Part shown: in pieces, positions 9,401 to 17,147 of the stretch
Numbering within the stretch: position 1 is the stretch's first letter
How the letters are laid out: every line of letters starts with the position of its first letter
Assembly (NCBI RefSeq): GCF_028285745.1
Contig: NZ_JANQOP010000274.1
Span: forward strand, 1-40,493
Length of the DNA stretch: 40,493 nucleotides
Reading direction: 5' to 3'
Source of the DNA: Acaryochloris sp. IP29b_bin.137
GTDB taxonomy: Bacteria > Cyanobacteriota > Cyanobacteriia > Thermosynechococcales > Thermosynechococcaceae
Notes under the pieces: generated by a model
Seen by the model: the letters and a program-made list of their open reading frames with translations, nothing else
What the model was told of the DNA's origin: nothing
Databases searched by the model: none
Translations under genes and position numbers: made by a program

Positions 9401-9500
9401 TACCATTCTTGCTTTATATTTTGTGCCCTGTATCTTTCTACTCATTCATCGGAAACCTCGCCAACATCAGGTCAAGTCGGTAGTTGTGATGTCTGCTTAG
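6425..9500 (+). pseudogene. RND-family efflux transporter, interrupted by a frameshift near 8720-8740
   Basis: From ATG 6425 the frame encodes an AcrB/MdtB-like inner-membrane proton-driven pump: MLNLFYRNRQLLILSIALIV (first membrane helix), porter domain (PGASAERVESLVSERIETEL), and TM4 GLIIALGLLIDNAIIVVDEV with its acidic pair. Homology continues to VRVRLSDTDRDIS (about residue 765), then jumps one base forward to LELLGSQDGQVPLSAIADI and carries on to the second membrane block (TM10 LIGLAINDSIVVLAALREDE) and the stop at 9498-9500. The span is 3076 nt, about 1025 codons plus one base, close to the family length, so a single small indel explains the break. No obvious slippery site is visible. 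It is either a young pseudogene or a sequencing error. Confidence 0.85.
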
Positions 9501-9633
9501 CGATGAATGATGCTGATAGCTGTGCTGACTATGGATTGCTCCTGCACTCCATATAAAAATCGATGTTGGGCCTTAATGACCTCTGAGTAAGCCGTATAAA
9601 GTTTGTTTGATTCAGCTTGATCATCTTTGTGAA

Positions 9634-9672
9634 TCAACACATGTTGACCTAAACTTCGCAAAATGCTAATAT
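9634..9672 (+). promoter_or_regulatory. Promoter and overlapping palindromic operator of higBA
   Basis: A TTGACC hexamer (9644-9649) and TAATAT (9667-9672) are separated by 17 bases, a textbook sigma-70-type promoter about 40 bp before the higB start. The -35 box overlaps the palindrome TCAACA-CA-TGTTGA (9634-9647), a likely binding site for the HigA antitoxin. The assignment as operator rests on position and symmetry. Confidence 0.5.
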
Positions 9673-9712
9673 TTTTCTATATGCGGGGGTATTGATATGA
9701 CAGCTAAAAAGA

Positions 9713-10015
9713 ATGCACGTTATTACAAAAAGCCGACTTGTGCGGTTTTGGGAAAATCATCCTACTTCTAAATCGAGTCTTCTCCTCTGGTTTAGACTGA
9801 CAACACAAGCCCATTGGAATAACTTTGTTGAGTTACGCCAAGTTTTCCCCTCTGCGGATCAAGTCAAAAACTTTACGGTCTTTGATATTGGCCGAAGCCA
9901 TAGGCTAATCACCTTAGTTGATTATCAATATCAGAAAATATTTATTAGACATGTCCTCACCCATGCCGAATATGACAAAGAGGACTGGAAAAAAGATAAG
10001 TGGTTTGACAACTAA
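9713..10015 (+). CDS. higB: HigB-type mRNA interferase toxin
   Basis: The 100-residue protein matches the HigB_toxin family throughout: MHVITKSRLVRFWENHP, HWNNFVELRQVFPSADQVKN, FTVFDIGRSHRLITLVDY and the C-terminal KIFIRHVLTHAEYDKEDWKK. These RelE-fold toxins cleave mRNA on the ribosome; the C-terminal His/Glu/Tyr cluster (HAEYD) is typical. A stop lies just upstream in frame, so ATG 9713 is the start. The antitoxin follows with an overlapping start, and the toxin-first order is usual for higBA. Confidence 0.92.
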   Translation: MHVITKSRLVRFWENHPTSKSSLLLWFRLTTQAHWNNFVELRQVFPSADQVKNFTVFDIGRSHRLITLVDYQYQKIFIRHVLTHAEYDKEDWKKDKWFDN

Positions 10016-10403
10016 TGCCAAATATCTCGAACTACTGAGTCAATTTCCACCTCAGCCAATTACCACCTCTGAAGATCTAGATGCGACCCAAGCCGTCATA
10101 GATAGTCTCCTGGATCGAGCAGCTTTAACTCCTGAAGAACAAGCATATTTAAATGTTTTAGGCACTTTAGTTTGGGAGTATGAAGAGCAAAACGTATTTA
10201 TTCCGAGTCTTTGTGGTGTTGAGTTGCTTAAAGCATTAATCGCTGAATTTCAGCTCAAGCAAAAAGATTTAGTGCCGATCTTTAAAACAGAATCAATTGT
10301 TTCTGATGTTTTACATAGCAAACGTAAGTTGACAGTTGAGCATATTCAGAAGCTTGGAGAGTTCTTCAATATTTCTCCAGCCGTTTTTTTTGAAGACCCA
10401 TAG
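9972..10403 (+). CDS. higA: HigA-type antitoxin with HTH domain
   Basis: Taking ATG 9972 as start (MTKRTGKKISGLTTNAKYLE) the protein has 143 residues and overlaps higB by 44 bases; ATGs at 9954 or 9963 are also possible. The N-terminal half matches the COG5499-type antitoxin pattern (TSEDLDATQAVIDSLL; LTPEEQAYLNVLGTLVWEYEE), which wraps the toxin. The C-terminal half is an HTH_XRE-like domain (ELLKALIAEFQLKQKDLVPI; SIVSDVLHSKRKLTVEHIQK; LGEFFNISPAVFF). It neutralises HigB and represses the operon, probably through the palindrome over the -35 box. Confidence 0.9.
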   Translation: MTKRTGKKISGLTTNAKYLELLSQFPPQPITTSEDLDATQAVIDSLLDRAALTPEEQAYLNVLGTLVWEYEEQNVFIPSLCGVELLKALIAEFQLKQKDLVPIFKTESIVSDVLHSKRKLTVEHIQKLGEFFNISPAVFFEDP

Positions 10404-10606
10404 GTGCAATCTCTGACTTTGGAAGGCTGGCTAAGCTAGTACGAGACGTTCAGTAGTCACGGTGGAAGATAGTGGTGATTGCTGTTAGAGCTTGGTTGGC
10501 CACATACGATACTGGACCATTAACCGGCATCGGGCTGCGTTCTAGTCTCGATCAAGATGTATCCCACTCCTCAATTCCTTCTATAATCCAAGAATGAGTA
10601 GTTACC

Positions 10607-10640
10607 GCTCCCCTCACCACAGTGTGAAAGGGAGCCTTTT
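10607..10640 (+). terminator. Possible rho-independent terminator after higBA
   Basis: GCTCCC (10607-10612) pairs with GGGAGC (10630-10635), with a further TCAC/GTGA match inside the loop, followed by CCTTTT. The T-run is short and the site lies about 200 bp beyond higA, so the call is tentative. The 10404-10677 spacer holds no recognisable gene. Confidence 0.35.
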
Positions 10641-10677
10641 CCTTGGGTGGTATCAAAGTCGCTATCGCTATTGATAC

Positions 10678-10956
10678 TCAGCTCCCGCCAAGCTTATCGG
10701 CAATCCGATCATTCCAATCAACGTTTAGTTCTTGCCGATCCATTTGCCAAGTTTTTGGGACAATTTCTTCTTCAGCAAACTCTACATCACCCGTTGGCGG
10801 GATATCTACAACATCCACTAGATTCTCCCCCAACGTCTCAGCAATTTCCCAAGCATCATCAGGATCTTCGGCCTTGATCAGTCGAACCAGCGGTTTACCA
10901 CTGTCCTGTTCGTAAATCGCATAAAAGTCCTTATCAACAATGTCTAACTGACTCAT
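10678..10956 (-). CDS. Small acidic conserved hypothetical protein
   Basis: This 92-residue protein begins MSQLDIVDKDFYAIYEQDSG and is strongly acidic, with EDPDDAWEIAETLGENLVDV and GDVEFAEEEIVPKTWQMDR. No signal peptide, membrane segment or known catalytic motif is visible. The clean composition and the good ATG argue for a real gene. It looks like a compact cytoplasmic protein, but I do not recognise a function. The plus-strand frames over the same stretch are shadows. Confidence 0.65.
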   Translation of the reverse strand: MSQLDIVDKDFYAIYEQDSGKPLVRLIKAEDPDDAWEIAETLGENLVDVVDIPPTGDVEFAEEEIVPKTWQMDRQELNVDWNDRIADKLGGS

Positions 10957-11088
10957 GGTTGAAGCTCCAAACTGGATATCAACAGTTCTAAAGTCATCGT
11001 CCCATAAACAAGAGCAGGGCAGAAATGACCTGCCAACAGAGGCCCTGCTTCGGCTTAATCGATCTTGCTTAAGACTAAGAGAACAGCA

Positions 11089-11835
11089 CTACTCAGCAGT
11101 GGTAGCTCTTTTCGGGATGGGCAAAAGTTTTGAGACTCGCCCCATATAGTCTTTGTACTCCTGCCCCAAAGTCGCCATTAGATCCTTCTCTTCGTAGTAC
11201 AGACCAATAAAGATATAGACACTCATCATTCCAGAGAGCATCAGATGCGTCGTGGTCATGGTTGGTGCAAACCAAATGCCGATTAATACACCGAGTTGGA
11301 TCGGATGACGGACCAGCTTGTAGAGAAACCGATCGGTAAAATTGGGTGCTGGTTCTGGCTTATTCATAAAGTTGAAATAGACCTGCTGCAAGCCAAATAA
11401 TTCGAAGTGGTTGATCACAAACGAAGCCAGAACCAGCAAGACCCAACCCACCAACTGACCCGCGATAATAGTTGTCCGGGCAATCGGATTGTCAATTTGC
11501 CAGAGGGTGCCAGGCAACGCTTGTCAGAACACACCGATCAGGCACAAAATCATCCCCGAGAGCAAGACATAGGTGCTCCGTTCTGCAGCGTTGGGAATCA
11601 TTTTGGTCCACGCGGTCTTAAATCCAGAGCGGGCCATTACAGAATGTTGGAGTCCGAATAACAGCACCAACCCCACATTGATCAGCACTGCAATCCCCAG
11701 TGGGCCAGGGATACCTGAGTCGATGTGAACAGGCATAAACTCCCAACCACCAATAAACAGAATAAAGAAGACAAGTCCACCCAGACCAACAAAATAGGAG
11801 AAAATGCCATATACGAGAATTAAGTAGCGCCCCAT
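11089..11835 (-). pseudogene. mddA: Methanethiol S-methyltransferase-like membrane protein (MddA/NnrU type) with one in-frame TGA
   Basis: Starting at ATG 11835 (MGRYLILVYGIFSYFVGLGG) the frame encodes a multi-pass membrane protein of the isoprenylcysteine-methyltransferase superfamily. It carries LLFGLQHSVMAR, ERSTYVLLSG, FNFMNKPEPAPNFTDRFLYK and LVRHPIQLGVLIGIWFAP, with EEKDLMATLGQEYKDYMGRV near the end. The HSVMAR and RHP.Q motifs are characteristic of MddA, which methylates methanethiol to dimethyl sulfide. A single TGA at 11526-11524 interrupts codon 104, in the context VF-stop-Q where relatives usually read FWQ, so a TGG-to-TGA change is likely. Both sides stay in the same frame, and the total of 248 codons is near family length. 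It is a recent nonsense pseudogene, a readthrough gene or a base error. Confidence 0.8.
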
Positions 11836-12491
11836 ACCCTTATTTACCTACATACCGAATCATTTTTGGCTTAATGTATTGTTCAGAAAGTTAACTGAGC
11901 GAAGTGTGTAATACCTTGCCCAGCATGGTTTTCCCTTTGTTTTGGTATTATGCACGAACTTTAGAATGCACCAACCCGACGGTAACTTTTCTTGAGAAGA
12001 ATTGTGGTTGTGGCCCAATCGCAACGTGTTCGGTATGACCCGAGTTAACGAATGGAAAGGAAGATCCTCTGAAGCGTTTATGTTCTCCAGCACACTCGTT
12101 TGTGCCAAGCATTGGCGCTAGTCATACCTGTCAAGGGAAAAGGTGCCTTCAAGGGGGTTGTGTTGGTGGATGATCAGCCCACGATGTTCCTGCTGACCCA
12201 TTGGTTGATATGGACCTGATAGGGATAGAAAGGGGATTGATAAAGCTCAAGTACGCTGAACCTCGAACAGCAGTCATACCGTGTGATTACTGTAGTGGCG
12301 ACCCTCGATAGGCGATAGAAGACCCACAACTTTATGTATCAGTATTGATTTGCAGGCAGAATCTTTATGGCAATCCAGTCTTCTTTCTTCTCTGGCCATA
12401 AAGTGCAATATTGAAAGAAATTGAACCATCATTTTTTGTGGTTTTTATTTCTGCATCAATTATTTAACTCACTCAATTAAAGAGTTTCGTT
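11836..12491. other. Gene-poor spacer, possible unrecognised relics
   Basis: No convincing gene is visible. A minus-strand frame of 82 codons (11860-12108) has unusual composition and no family resemblance. On the plus strand around 12124-12222 a short frame reads KGAFKGVVLVDDQPTMFLLT before a stop, perhaps the end of a lost gene. The last 100 bases before the hydrolase are AT-rich and probably contain its promoter. Confidence 0.4.
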
Positions 12492-13772
12492 GTGCATAAA
12501 AAGATCGCGTTACCTGCCATTCACCCTGGAGCTATAGGCATCGGTTTATCAGCATTATTTGCAGTAGGGTTCTGCCATCAGAAAGCCTACTCCAAACAGC
12601 TTGACGCTTCTAATGTGACTCAAAAAACGCTTTATGCCAATACGAATGTGAGTAAAAAAGCTAACTTTGCCAGTGTAAGTGATGGGTCGTTTGATAGGCA
12701 TCGTTTCACTTTTAACGGCAAAGATCTTGGCCACGTAATGGCAGACATAGATCGAGAAAATATCGGCGATAATAAGGGTCAAGATGACATCAGAACTGAT
12801 GTCTGGATAGAGAGTTCTAAGCAAGACGAGGTGCTGAACATTGCCTCTTTACCTGCCCCCCTCTTCTCTGAGATTCAGCAGTTAGAGACAGTGATTACGT
12901 CCAGTGGAGACGCCGCAGATATTTTTGTTCCTCGAAGTGCCAAATCTGATCCGGCTGCCAAGCCTTTTCCTGTGGCGCTGTTGCTTCAGGGAGCTAATGT
13001 TGACAAATCCCACTACTCTGAATATGCCAAAGTGGTTGCGAGCTATGGCTTTGTAGTCGTCATTCCCAATAACTTAAGAACTTGGCCTTTGCCACCCCCT
13101 GCGCCAACCACAACAGGGTATTACCCTGAGTTGAAACTGATCAATGAGGCCTGGAATTTCATCAAAGATCCGGCTGTTTCTCCTGTGGCAGAGGTCATCA
13201 ACCCAGAGCAATTGGTACTGCTAGGCCATTCGTTAGGAGGGGCTGCAGGATTAAACGCTGTTCAGGGAGGATGTTCAATTCCTAAATGCCTTTATGGTGA
13301 ATTCAAGCAACCGGAAGCATTGGTTGCCGCTGTTTTCTATGGTACTCACCTTAAGCCCTATACGGGTGGCCCTGTTCCCCCCATTAATAACGACACGATA
13401 CCCACGGCTTTAATCTTGGGTGAAAAAGATGGGCGATCGTTTCCCGAGAAAACGAAAGAAACCTATCAACAGTTGGGGAATCCGACGAAGGTGCTGGTAT
13501 CCGTCACAGGGGCCAACCATTTTGGCATTACGAATAGCAATGCACCCAATAACCTAGTCAATACGCCTGCTGTGGTTCCAGCTATTCTCCAGGATCCTAA
13601 GGTGCAAGATATTTCTCAAGCGCTGGCAATCAAAACGATTGGGACTTGGACGGCATTATTTCTGCGAGCGACAGTTCTCGAAGATCCAATGGCCTTGGAT
13701 GTGATCTTCAGTGGCGCTGGAGATAAAGTAGATAACAATGTCAAGGTCATGATGCAAAATCCGTCGCCCTAG
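12492..13772 (+). CDS. Exported alpha/beta hydrolase, chlorophyllase-like
   Basis: The 426-residue protein starts at GTG 12492. Residues 1-32 (MHKKIALPAIHPGAIGIGLS then ALFAVGFCHQ) look like a signal peptide. The hydrolase domain begins near residue 135 with FPVALLLQGANVDKSHYSEY and YGFVVVIPNN, a pattern seen in chlorophyllase and PHB/PAF-acetylhydrolase-like enzymes. The nucleophile elbow is GHSLGGAAG (Ser about 246), the acid is probably Asp in LILGEKDGRSFPE (about 312) and the histidine lies in GANHFGI (about 342). Chlorophyllases cut phytol from chlorophyll, but the family is broad and an ester of another kind is equally possible. About 100 residues between signal and domain (rich in Asn/Lys/Ser) have no recognisable motif. 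The gene is monocistronic. Confidence 0.82.
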   Translation: MHKKIALPAIHPGAIGIGLSALFAVGFCHQKAYSKQLDASNVTQKTLYANTNVSKKANFASVSDGSFDRHRFTFNGKDLGHVMADIDRENIGDNKGQDDIRTDVWIESSKQDEVLNIASLPAPLFSEIQQLETVITSSGDAADIFVPRSAKSDPAAKPFPVALLLQGANVDKSHYSEYAKVVASYGFVVVIPNNLRTWPLPPPAPTTTGYYPELKLINEAWNFIKDPAVSPVAEVINPEQLVLLGHSLGGAAGLNAVQGGCSIPKCLYGEFKQPEALVAAVFYGTHLKPYTGGPVPPINNDTIPTALILGEKDGRSFPEKTKETYQQLGNPTKVLVSVTGANHFGITNSNAPNNLVNTPAVVPAILQDPKVQDISQALAIKTIGTWTALFLRATVLEDPMALDVIFSGAGDKVDNNVKVMMQNPSP

Positions 13773-14227
13773 ATTTGCACGACCTAAAATTTCGTGACTC
13801 CATCCAGTAGACGATCCTGAAAAATTACACTGATACGCTTTCATCCCATATTGGGCAATCTAGAAATGAACTCTAGGCTCGGCCATTCAGAAAAAGATTG
13901 AATATGTCAATCAATGGGTTAGAAATGGCGAACATCTAACGTCTATATTCATGGACCAGAATATTCACTTTACGATCTTATCTTGTTGGCATTGGGCTAC
14001 TGCCCAAAAGGCGAAAATAGTCTTCTTAGAGTGCATAATATAATACTTATACCCAAATAGAAAAAATCAGTATGAATTCTTTTATTGATTCAAATATTTA
14101 GAATTTTCAGGGTAATTATGCCATTTCTTCGGTTAATCTCTGATCTCAATTTTTCGGGTGTTATCTATCGTTCAGTATAGACTCATTACATTTTTCATGA
14201 ATTTGGGATTAATCAGCCATATCCCAA
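13773..14227. other. AT-rich intergenic spacer
   Basis: This 455-bp stretch contains no credible open frame and no recognised RNA. It becomes strongly AT-rich after 14030 (for example ATAATATAATACTTATACCC), suggesting a promoter region for the AAA ATPase gene that follows. Confidence 0.4.
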
Positions 14228-15445
14228 GTGATTAGCAATTCAATGTTGGGGAAATTTGTTCCAATGCGCCAAGATGTCGACCAATATTTTTCTGTACTTA
14301 TTCGTCAAAAACTCAACTTATGTCTCTCGGAAGGCTGGGTTTATGGACAATTGAAACAGGAGTTCGCACTTGAACAGGATGAATTGGAAGAACTTGCCAG
14401 ACGCTTGGGGTTCCGGAAAGGTTGGAATCCTGGTCTGAAAGACTTACTGGAATACCAATGGTCTAAAGATCAAGAAACCGTTCGGACTTTGGAGAGAATT
14501 CGGGGAAAATCTTTGGTCCCTAAGCCACCCCAGCGCACAAATCGCAATCCATCGCATCAAAAGAGCAAGCATGCTGAGACTTCGTCCGAGCAGAATCAAA
14601 AAAAGAGCAAGAATGCACTGCAACGCTCGCTTAAACAACTCCATGCGCTAACTGGACTGGGTACGGTTAAATCTACAGTCCAGGAGTTAGTCAATATCGC
14701 TAAGGTCTCTCAGATGCAGGCGAAAGTAGGCATCAAATCGCCTGCTATTACGCGACATCTTGTGTTCACAGGTAATCCCGGAACGGGCAAAACTACGGTA
14801 GCGAGACTATTGGGGAAGATTTATCAACATCTAGGCGTGGTCTCAAAAGGACACTTTGTCGAAGTCGATCGCAGTGACTTAGTGGCGGAGTATGTGGGAC
14901 AAACAGCTCCCAAAACGACCAAGGTGATCGAGTCGGCCTTGGGAGGGGTGTTGTTTATTGATGAAGCCTATGCGTTAGTTCCGGATGGCCGTAGGGATGT
15001 GTTCGGCCAAGAAGCCATCAACACACTCCTAAAAAGGATGGAAGATTGCCGAGATGATTTGGTAGTAGTCGTTGCAGGCTATAAAGCAGAGATGTCTCAT
15101 TTTATTGACTCTAACCCTGGTTTAAAGTCTAGATTTTCTCGAACTATCCACTTTGAAGATTATGCACCATCGGAATTAGCAGATATTTTTAAAGCGAGTT
15201 GCGAACAACATGGCTATCTACTCTCGGATAAAACCTTAGAGTCGATGCGCCATTTAATTCGCCAATTTGACTCTCAAATCGGTGAGCTTGGTAATGGTCG
15301 ATTTGTACGAAATATCTTTGATCGCTGTGTAGCCATGCAATGTAATCGTTTGGCTGCTTTCACAAAGCCCACCAAGAACGATTTAAGGACGTTTCTGCCT
15401 GCTGATATTCCCACTCATGAGCAGCTTGCCAAGTCTCTTTTATAG
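14228..15445 (+). CDS. CbbX/SpoVK-type AAA+ ATPase
   Basis: From GTG 14228 the protein has 405 residues; ATGs at 14243 and 14264 are alternative starts. The C-terminal two thirds is an AAA+ module of the CbbX/SpoVK group: Walker A GNPGTGKTT (about 182-190), the pore-loop region YVGQTAPKT, Walker B GGVLFIDEAYAL (about 238-249), sensor-1 VVVVAGYKAEM and the arginine-finger segment SNPGLKSRF. CbbX reactivates Rubisco; relatives act in sporulation and in type VII secretion-like systems. The first 140 residues are an extra domain with LCLSEGWVYGQLKQEFALEQ and LLEYQWSKDQETVRTLERI, followed by a charged linker, which could recruit a substrate. No Rubisco gene is nearby, so the client is unknown. Confidence 0.88.
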   Translation: MISNSMLGKFVPMRQDVDQYFSVLIRQKLNLCLSEGWVYGQLKQEFALEQDELEELARRLGFRKGWNPGLKDLLEYQWSKDQETVRTLERIRGKSLVPKPPQRTNRNPSHQKSKHAETSSEQNQKKSKNALQRSLKQLHALTGLGTVKSTVQELVNIAKVSQMQAKVGIKSPAITRHLVFTGNPGTGKTTVARLLGKIYQHLGVVSKGHFVEVDRSDLVAEYVGQTAPKTTKVIESALGGVLFIDEAYALVPDGRRDVFGQEAINTLLKRMEDCRDDLVVVVAGYKAEMSHFIDSNPGLKSRFSRTIHFEDYAPSELADIFKASCEQHGYLLSDKTLESMRHLIRQFDSQIGELGNGRFVRNIFDRCVAMQCNRLAAFTKPTKNDLRTFLPADIPTHEQLAKSLL

Positions 15446-15598
15446 CAAGCGGCAGGGTGCAGTATTTAGCCCAAAGCTGAGCGGCAGGGCATCAGATGCT
15501 GAGTCTTGCTGTGGTGTTTTGGGAAATAGCGTTGGCACAATGTGCTGATCCTGATGCATATACAAGCTGCGATCGCACGATAGTTTCATAACATTTGT

Positions 15599-16120
15599 AT
15601 GGCACTCTATCAGAGCCTGAGGGAGATGCATTCGAAGATGACACCAACTTTTTTTACCTGGCTTTTGCTCATCTCCATCTGTTACAGCTGTTTGGTATAC
15701 CTCGTGAGTGACTTAATTGCGCTCGGGGCTTGGTTCTTACTATGGTTAACTTCACTTCTCTTCTCTGTGACGGCAGTGTTTGCTTTTAGATGGCAAAGAT
15801 GGCGTTATCTTTTCCTGATCCAGCCCCTGGCAGTACTAGTTGCCTTCTTCTTCTGGTCACCGATTAGGCCTTTTGTGAGCTTTTACTTTTCTCTGCATCC
15901 AGATATGACACTCCCAGAAGTGAGAGCTGCCGTTATGCAAAATTATGCGGGTACATCTTTCCGATTACCCAGTGAAGAGAATTGGAGGCCGAATCAAGAG
16001 GAAAAGAAAGCCGGTATCTCCAAAAAGCTCTATCTAGTTGCCCCCTATAACGTGATTCTTGACTGTGATGCAATCTTCATCTGTTTGGATCGCCATAGGG
16101 TGTGCCGTCCTTATGGGTAA
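15599..16120 (+). CDS. Membrane protein with extracytoplasmic C-terminal domain, unknown function
   Basis: The 173-residue frame starts at ATG 15599 (or 15629/15638). Three hydrophobic helices fill residues 15-95 (FFTWLLLISICYSCLVYLVS; GAWFLLWLTSLLFSVTAVFA; PLAVLVAFFFW). They are followed by a soluble tail with PDMTLPEVRAAVMQNYAGTS and KKLYLVAPYNVILDCDAIFI, which resembles a small alpha/beta domain found after membrane helices in cyanobacterial hypothetical proteins. The last 15 residues overlap the 3' end of the cupin gene on the opposite strand by 44 bp, and the protein ends just after a strand (DRHRVCRPYG), so the C-terminus may have been cut and re-terminated by the neighbouring gene. Confidence 0.7.
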   Translation: MALYQSLREMHSKMTPTFFTWLLLISICYSCLVYLVSDLIALGAWFLLWLTSLLFSVTAVFAFRWQRWRYLFLIQPLAVLVAFFFWSPIRPFVSFYFSLHPDMTLPEVRAAVMQNYAGTSFRLPSEENWRPNQEEKKAGISKKLYLVAPYNVILDCDAIFICLDRHRVCRPYG

Positions 16121-16547
16121 ATTGCCAGTGTACCTCAACCCATTTTGCCATTAGGTCATCATCAGGATATTCAACCTGGTCATCAGGGGTGCGATCGCCA
16201 ATTTCTAGATAAACTGCATCAGCACCAGACTCATTACATAAATGGTGACCATCAGCCTCACCAGCCGGGAAACCAGCCGCCATCCCAGGAGTTAGACAGG
16301 CTTTGCCAGCATTGGTTTTCAGCATTAGCTCCCCTTCTAGCACGTAGATAAACTCGTCTTGTCGACTATGCCAATGACGGAGGGCAGAGCAACTGCCGGG
16401 CGTTAACCGCACCAAGTTGACGCCAAAGTTCTTGAGGCCCGCCGCATCACCGAGTCGTTGTTTGCTACGACCTGCGACTTGCGGTTGAAAGCGTACGGGA
16501 TAGTTAGAGTGGGTGTGATCAGGGATACGAGCCAAATCAAGGAGCAT
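16077..16547 (-). CDS. Cupin-domain protein
   Basis: This 156-residue protein carries a single cupin barrel. Motif 1 reads RHWHSRQDEFIYVLEGE (His, His, Glu metal ligands) and motif 2 reads GFPAGEADGHHLCNES. It resembles the COG3837-type cupins of unknown substrate, which bind a metal and often a sugar or small carboxylic acid. The C-terminus (EVHWQFTHKDGTPYGDPNR) is family-typical. It starts at ATG 16547 and its end overlaps the convergent membrane-protein gene. Confidence 0.85.
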   Translation of the reverse strand: MLLDLARIPDHTHSNYPVRFQPQVAGRSKQRLGDAAGLKNFGVNLVRLTPGSCSALRHWHSRQDEFIYVLEGELMLKTNAGKACLTPGMAAGFPAGEADGHHLCNESGADAVYLEIGDRTPDDQVEYPDDDLMAKWVEVHWQFTHKDGTPYGDPNR

Positions 16548-16622
16548 GATGAGCCTTCCAGTCAGTTGTTATGATGATTGTGCCAGGTAGAAGACACCTG
16601 TCTGTATTCAGGTATAGATTTC

Positions 16623-16910
16623 ATGAAATGGGTCAAAGCAATTGCCGGTATTGCTATCGCTGCTGGCATAGTTGTTGGTTTTAAGTTTTATCGTAAATTT
16701 CAGATGGCCGGTGATGTGAGGAATAAATTATTGGCTGCCTGTGCTGAGAGTACTCAATGTGCCACATCTGTGAACACTCACTTTGATCACTGCTTCGATG
16801 CGAACTACGATTGGGGAAATCGACAGCGCTTAGGTAATCTGGACGGTCCCAAATTTGCTGATTGCATCAACGAGAAAGCGGATGAATACTTTACCCTTCA
16901 GCCTGAATAA
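16623..16910 (+). CDS. Small membrane-anchored protein with four cysteines, unknown function
   Basis: Taking ATG 16623 (MKWVKAIAGIAIAAGIVVGF) gives 95 residues; an upstream in-frame TTG at 16578 would add 15 residues of poor composition. The first 20 residues form a single hydrophobic helix, either anchor or signal. The rest contains four cysteines in CAESTQC, HFDHCFD and FADCINE, spaced so that two disulfides or a metal site are possible. I do not recognise a family. The presence of paired Cys after a membrane segment suggests a periplasmic or lumenal location. Confidence 0.6.
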   Translation: MKWVKAIAGIAIAAGIVVGFKFYRKFQMAGDVRNKLLAACAESTQCATSVNTHFDHCFDANYDWGNRQRLGNLDGPKFADCINEKADEYFTLQPE

Positions 16911-16926
16911 TCAGCCCTCAACTCAA

Positions 16927-17130
16927 TTGAGGCTGACACTCAAACTGCCCCAAGCATTAGGTTGTGCTCGTGCCTAGATATTAAACCAAGTGCTAGAAAC
17001 CTATATTACGAGTGAAAGGGAGTATCTTGAAGTCATCCAACAAGGCTTAAACAAACTGGCCCAAGGGAATGTGGTTGATTATTCAGAAGTAGTTGCTGAC
17101 GGGTCTCAAAAAAGCACAATATCGGACTAA
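16927..17130 (+). pseudogene. Relic of a short ribbon-helix-helix-like antitoxin
   Basis: A 68-codon frame reads LRLTLKLPQALGCARA, a TAG at 16975-16977, then ILNQVLETYITSEREYLEVI and QQGLNKLAQGNVVDYSEVVA. The helix with ..REYLEVIQQGLNKLAQGNVVD.. is typical of the C-terminal part of short DNA-binding antitoxins. With the internal stop, and lacking a toxin partner downstream (gltX follows convergently), it is best called a relic. Confidence 0.45.
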
Positions 17131-17147
17131 TGCCGTATCGCCCATAA

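Noticed and set aside
11860..12108. A minus-strand 82-codon frame as a real gene
   Set aside because: No recognisable motif, unusual composition and no ribosome site.
16916..16932. Terminator after the small cysteine protein (CCTCAA/TTGAGG hairpin)
   Set aside because: There is no T-run after the stem, and the right arm lies in the antitoxin relic.
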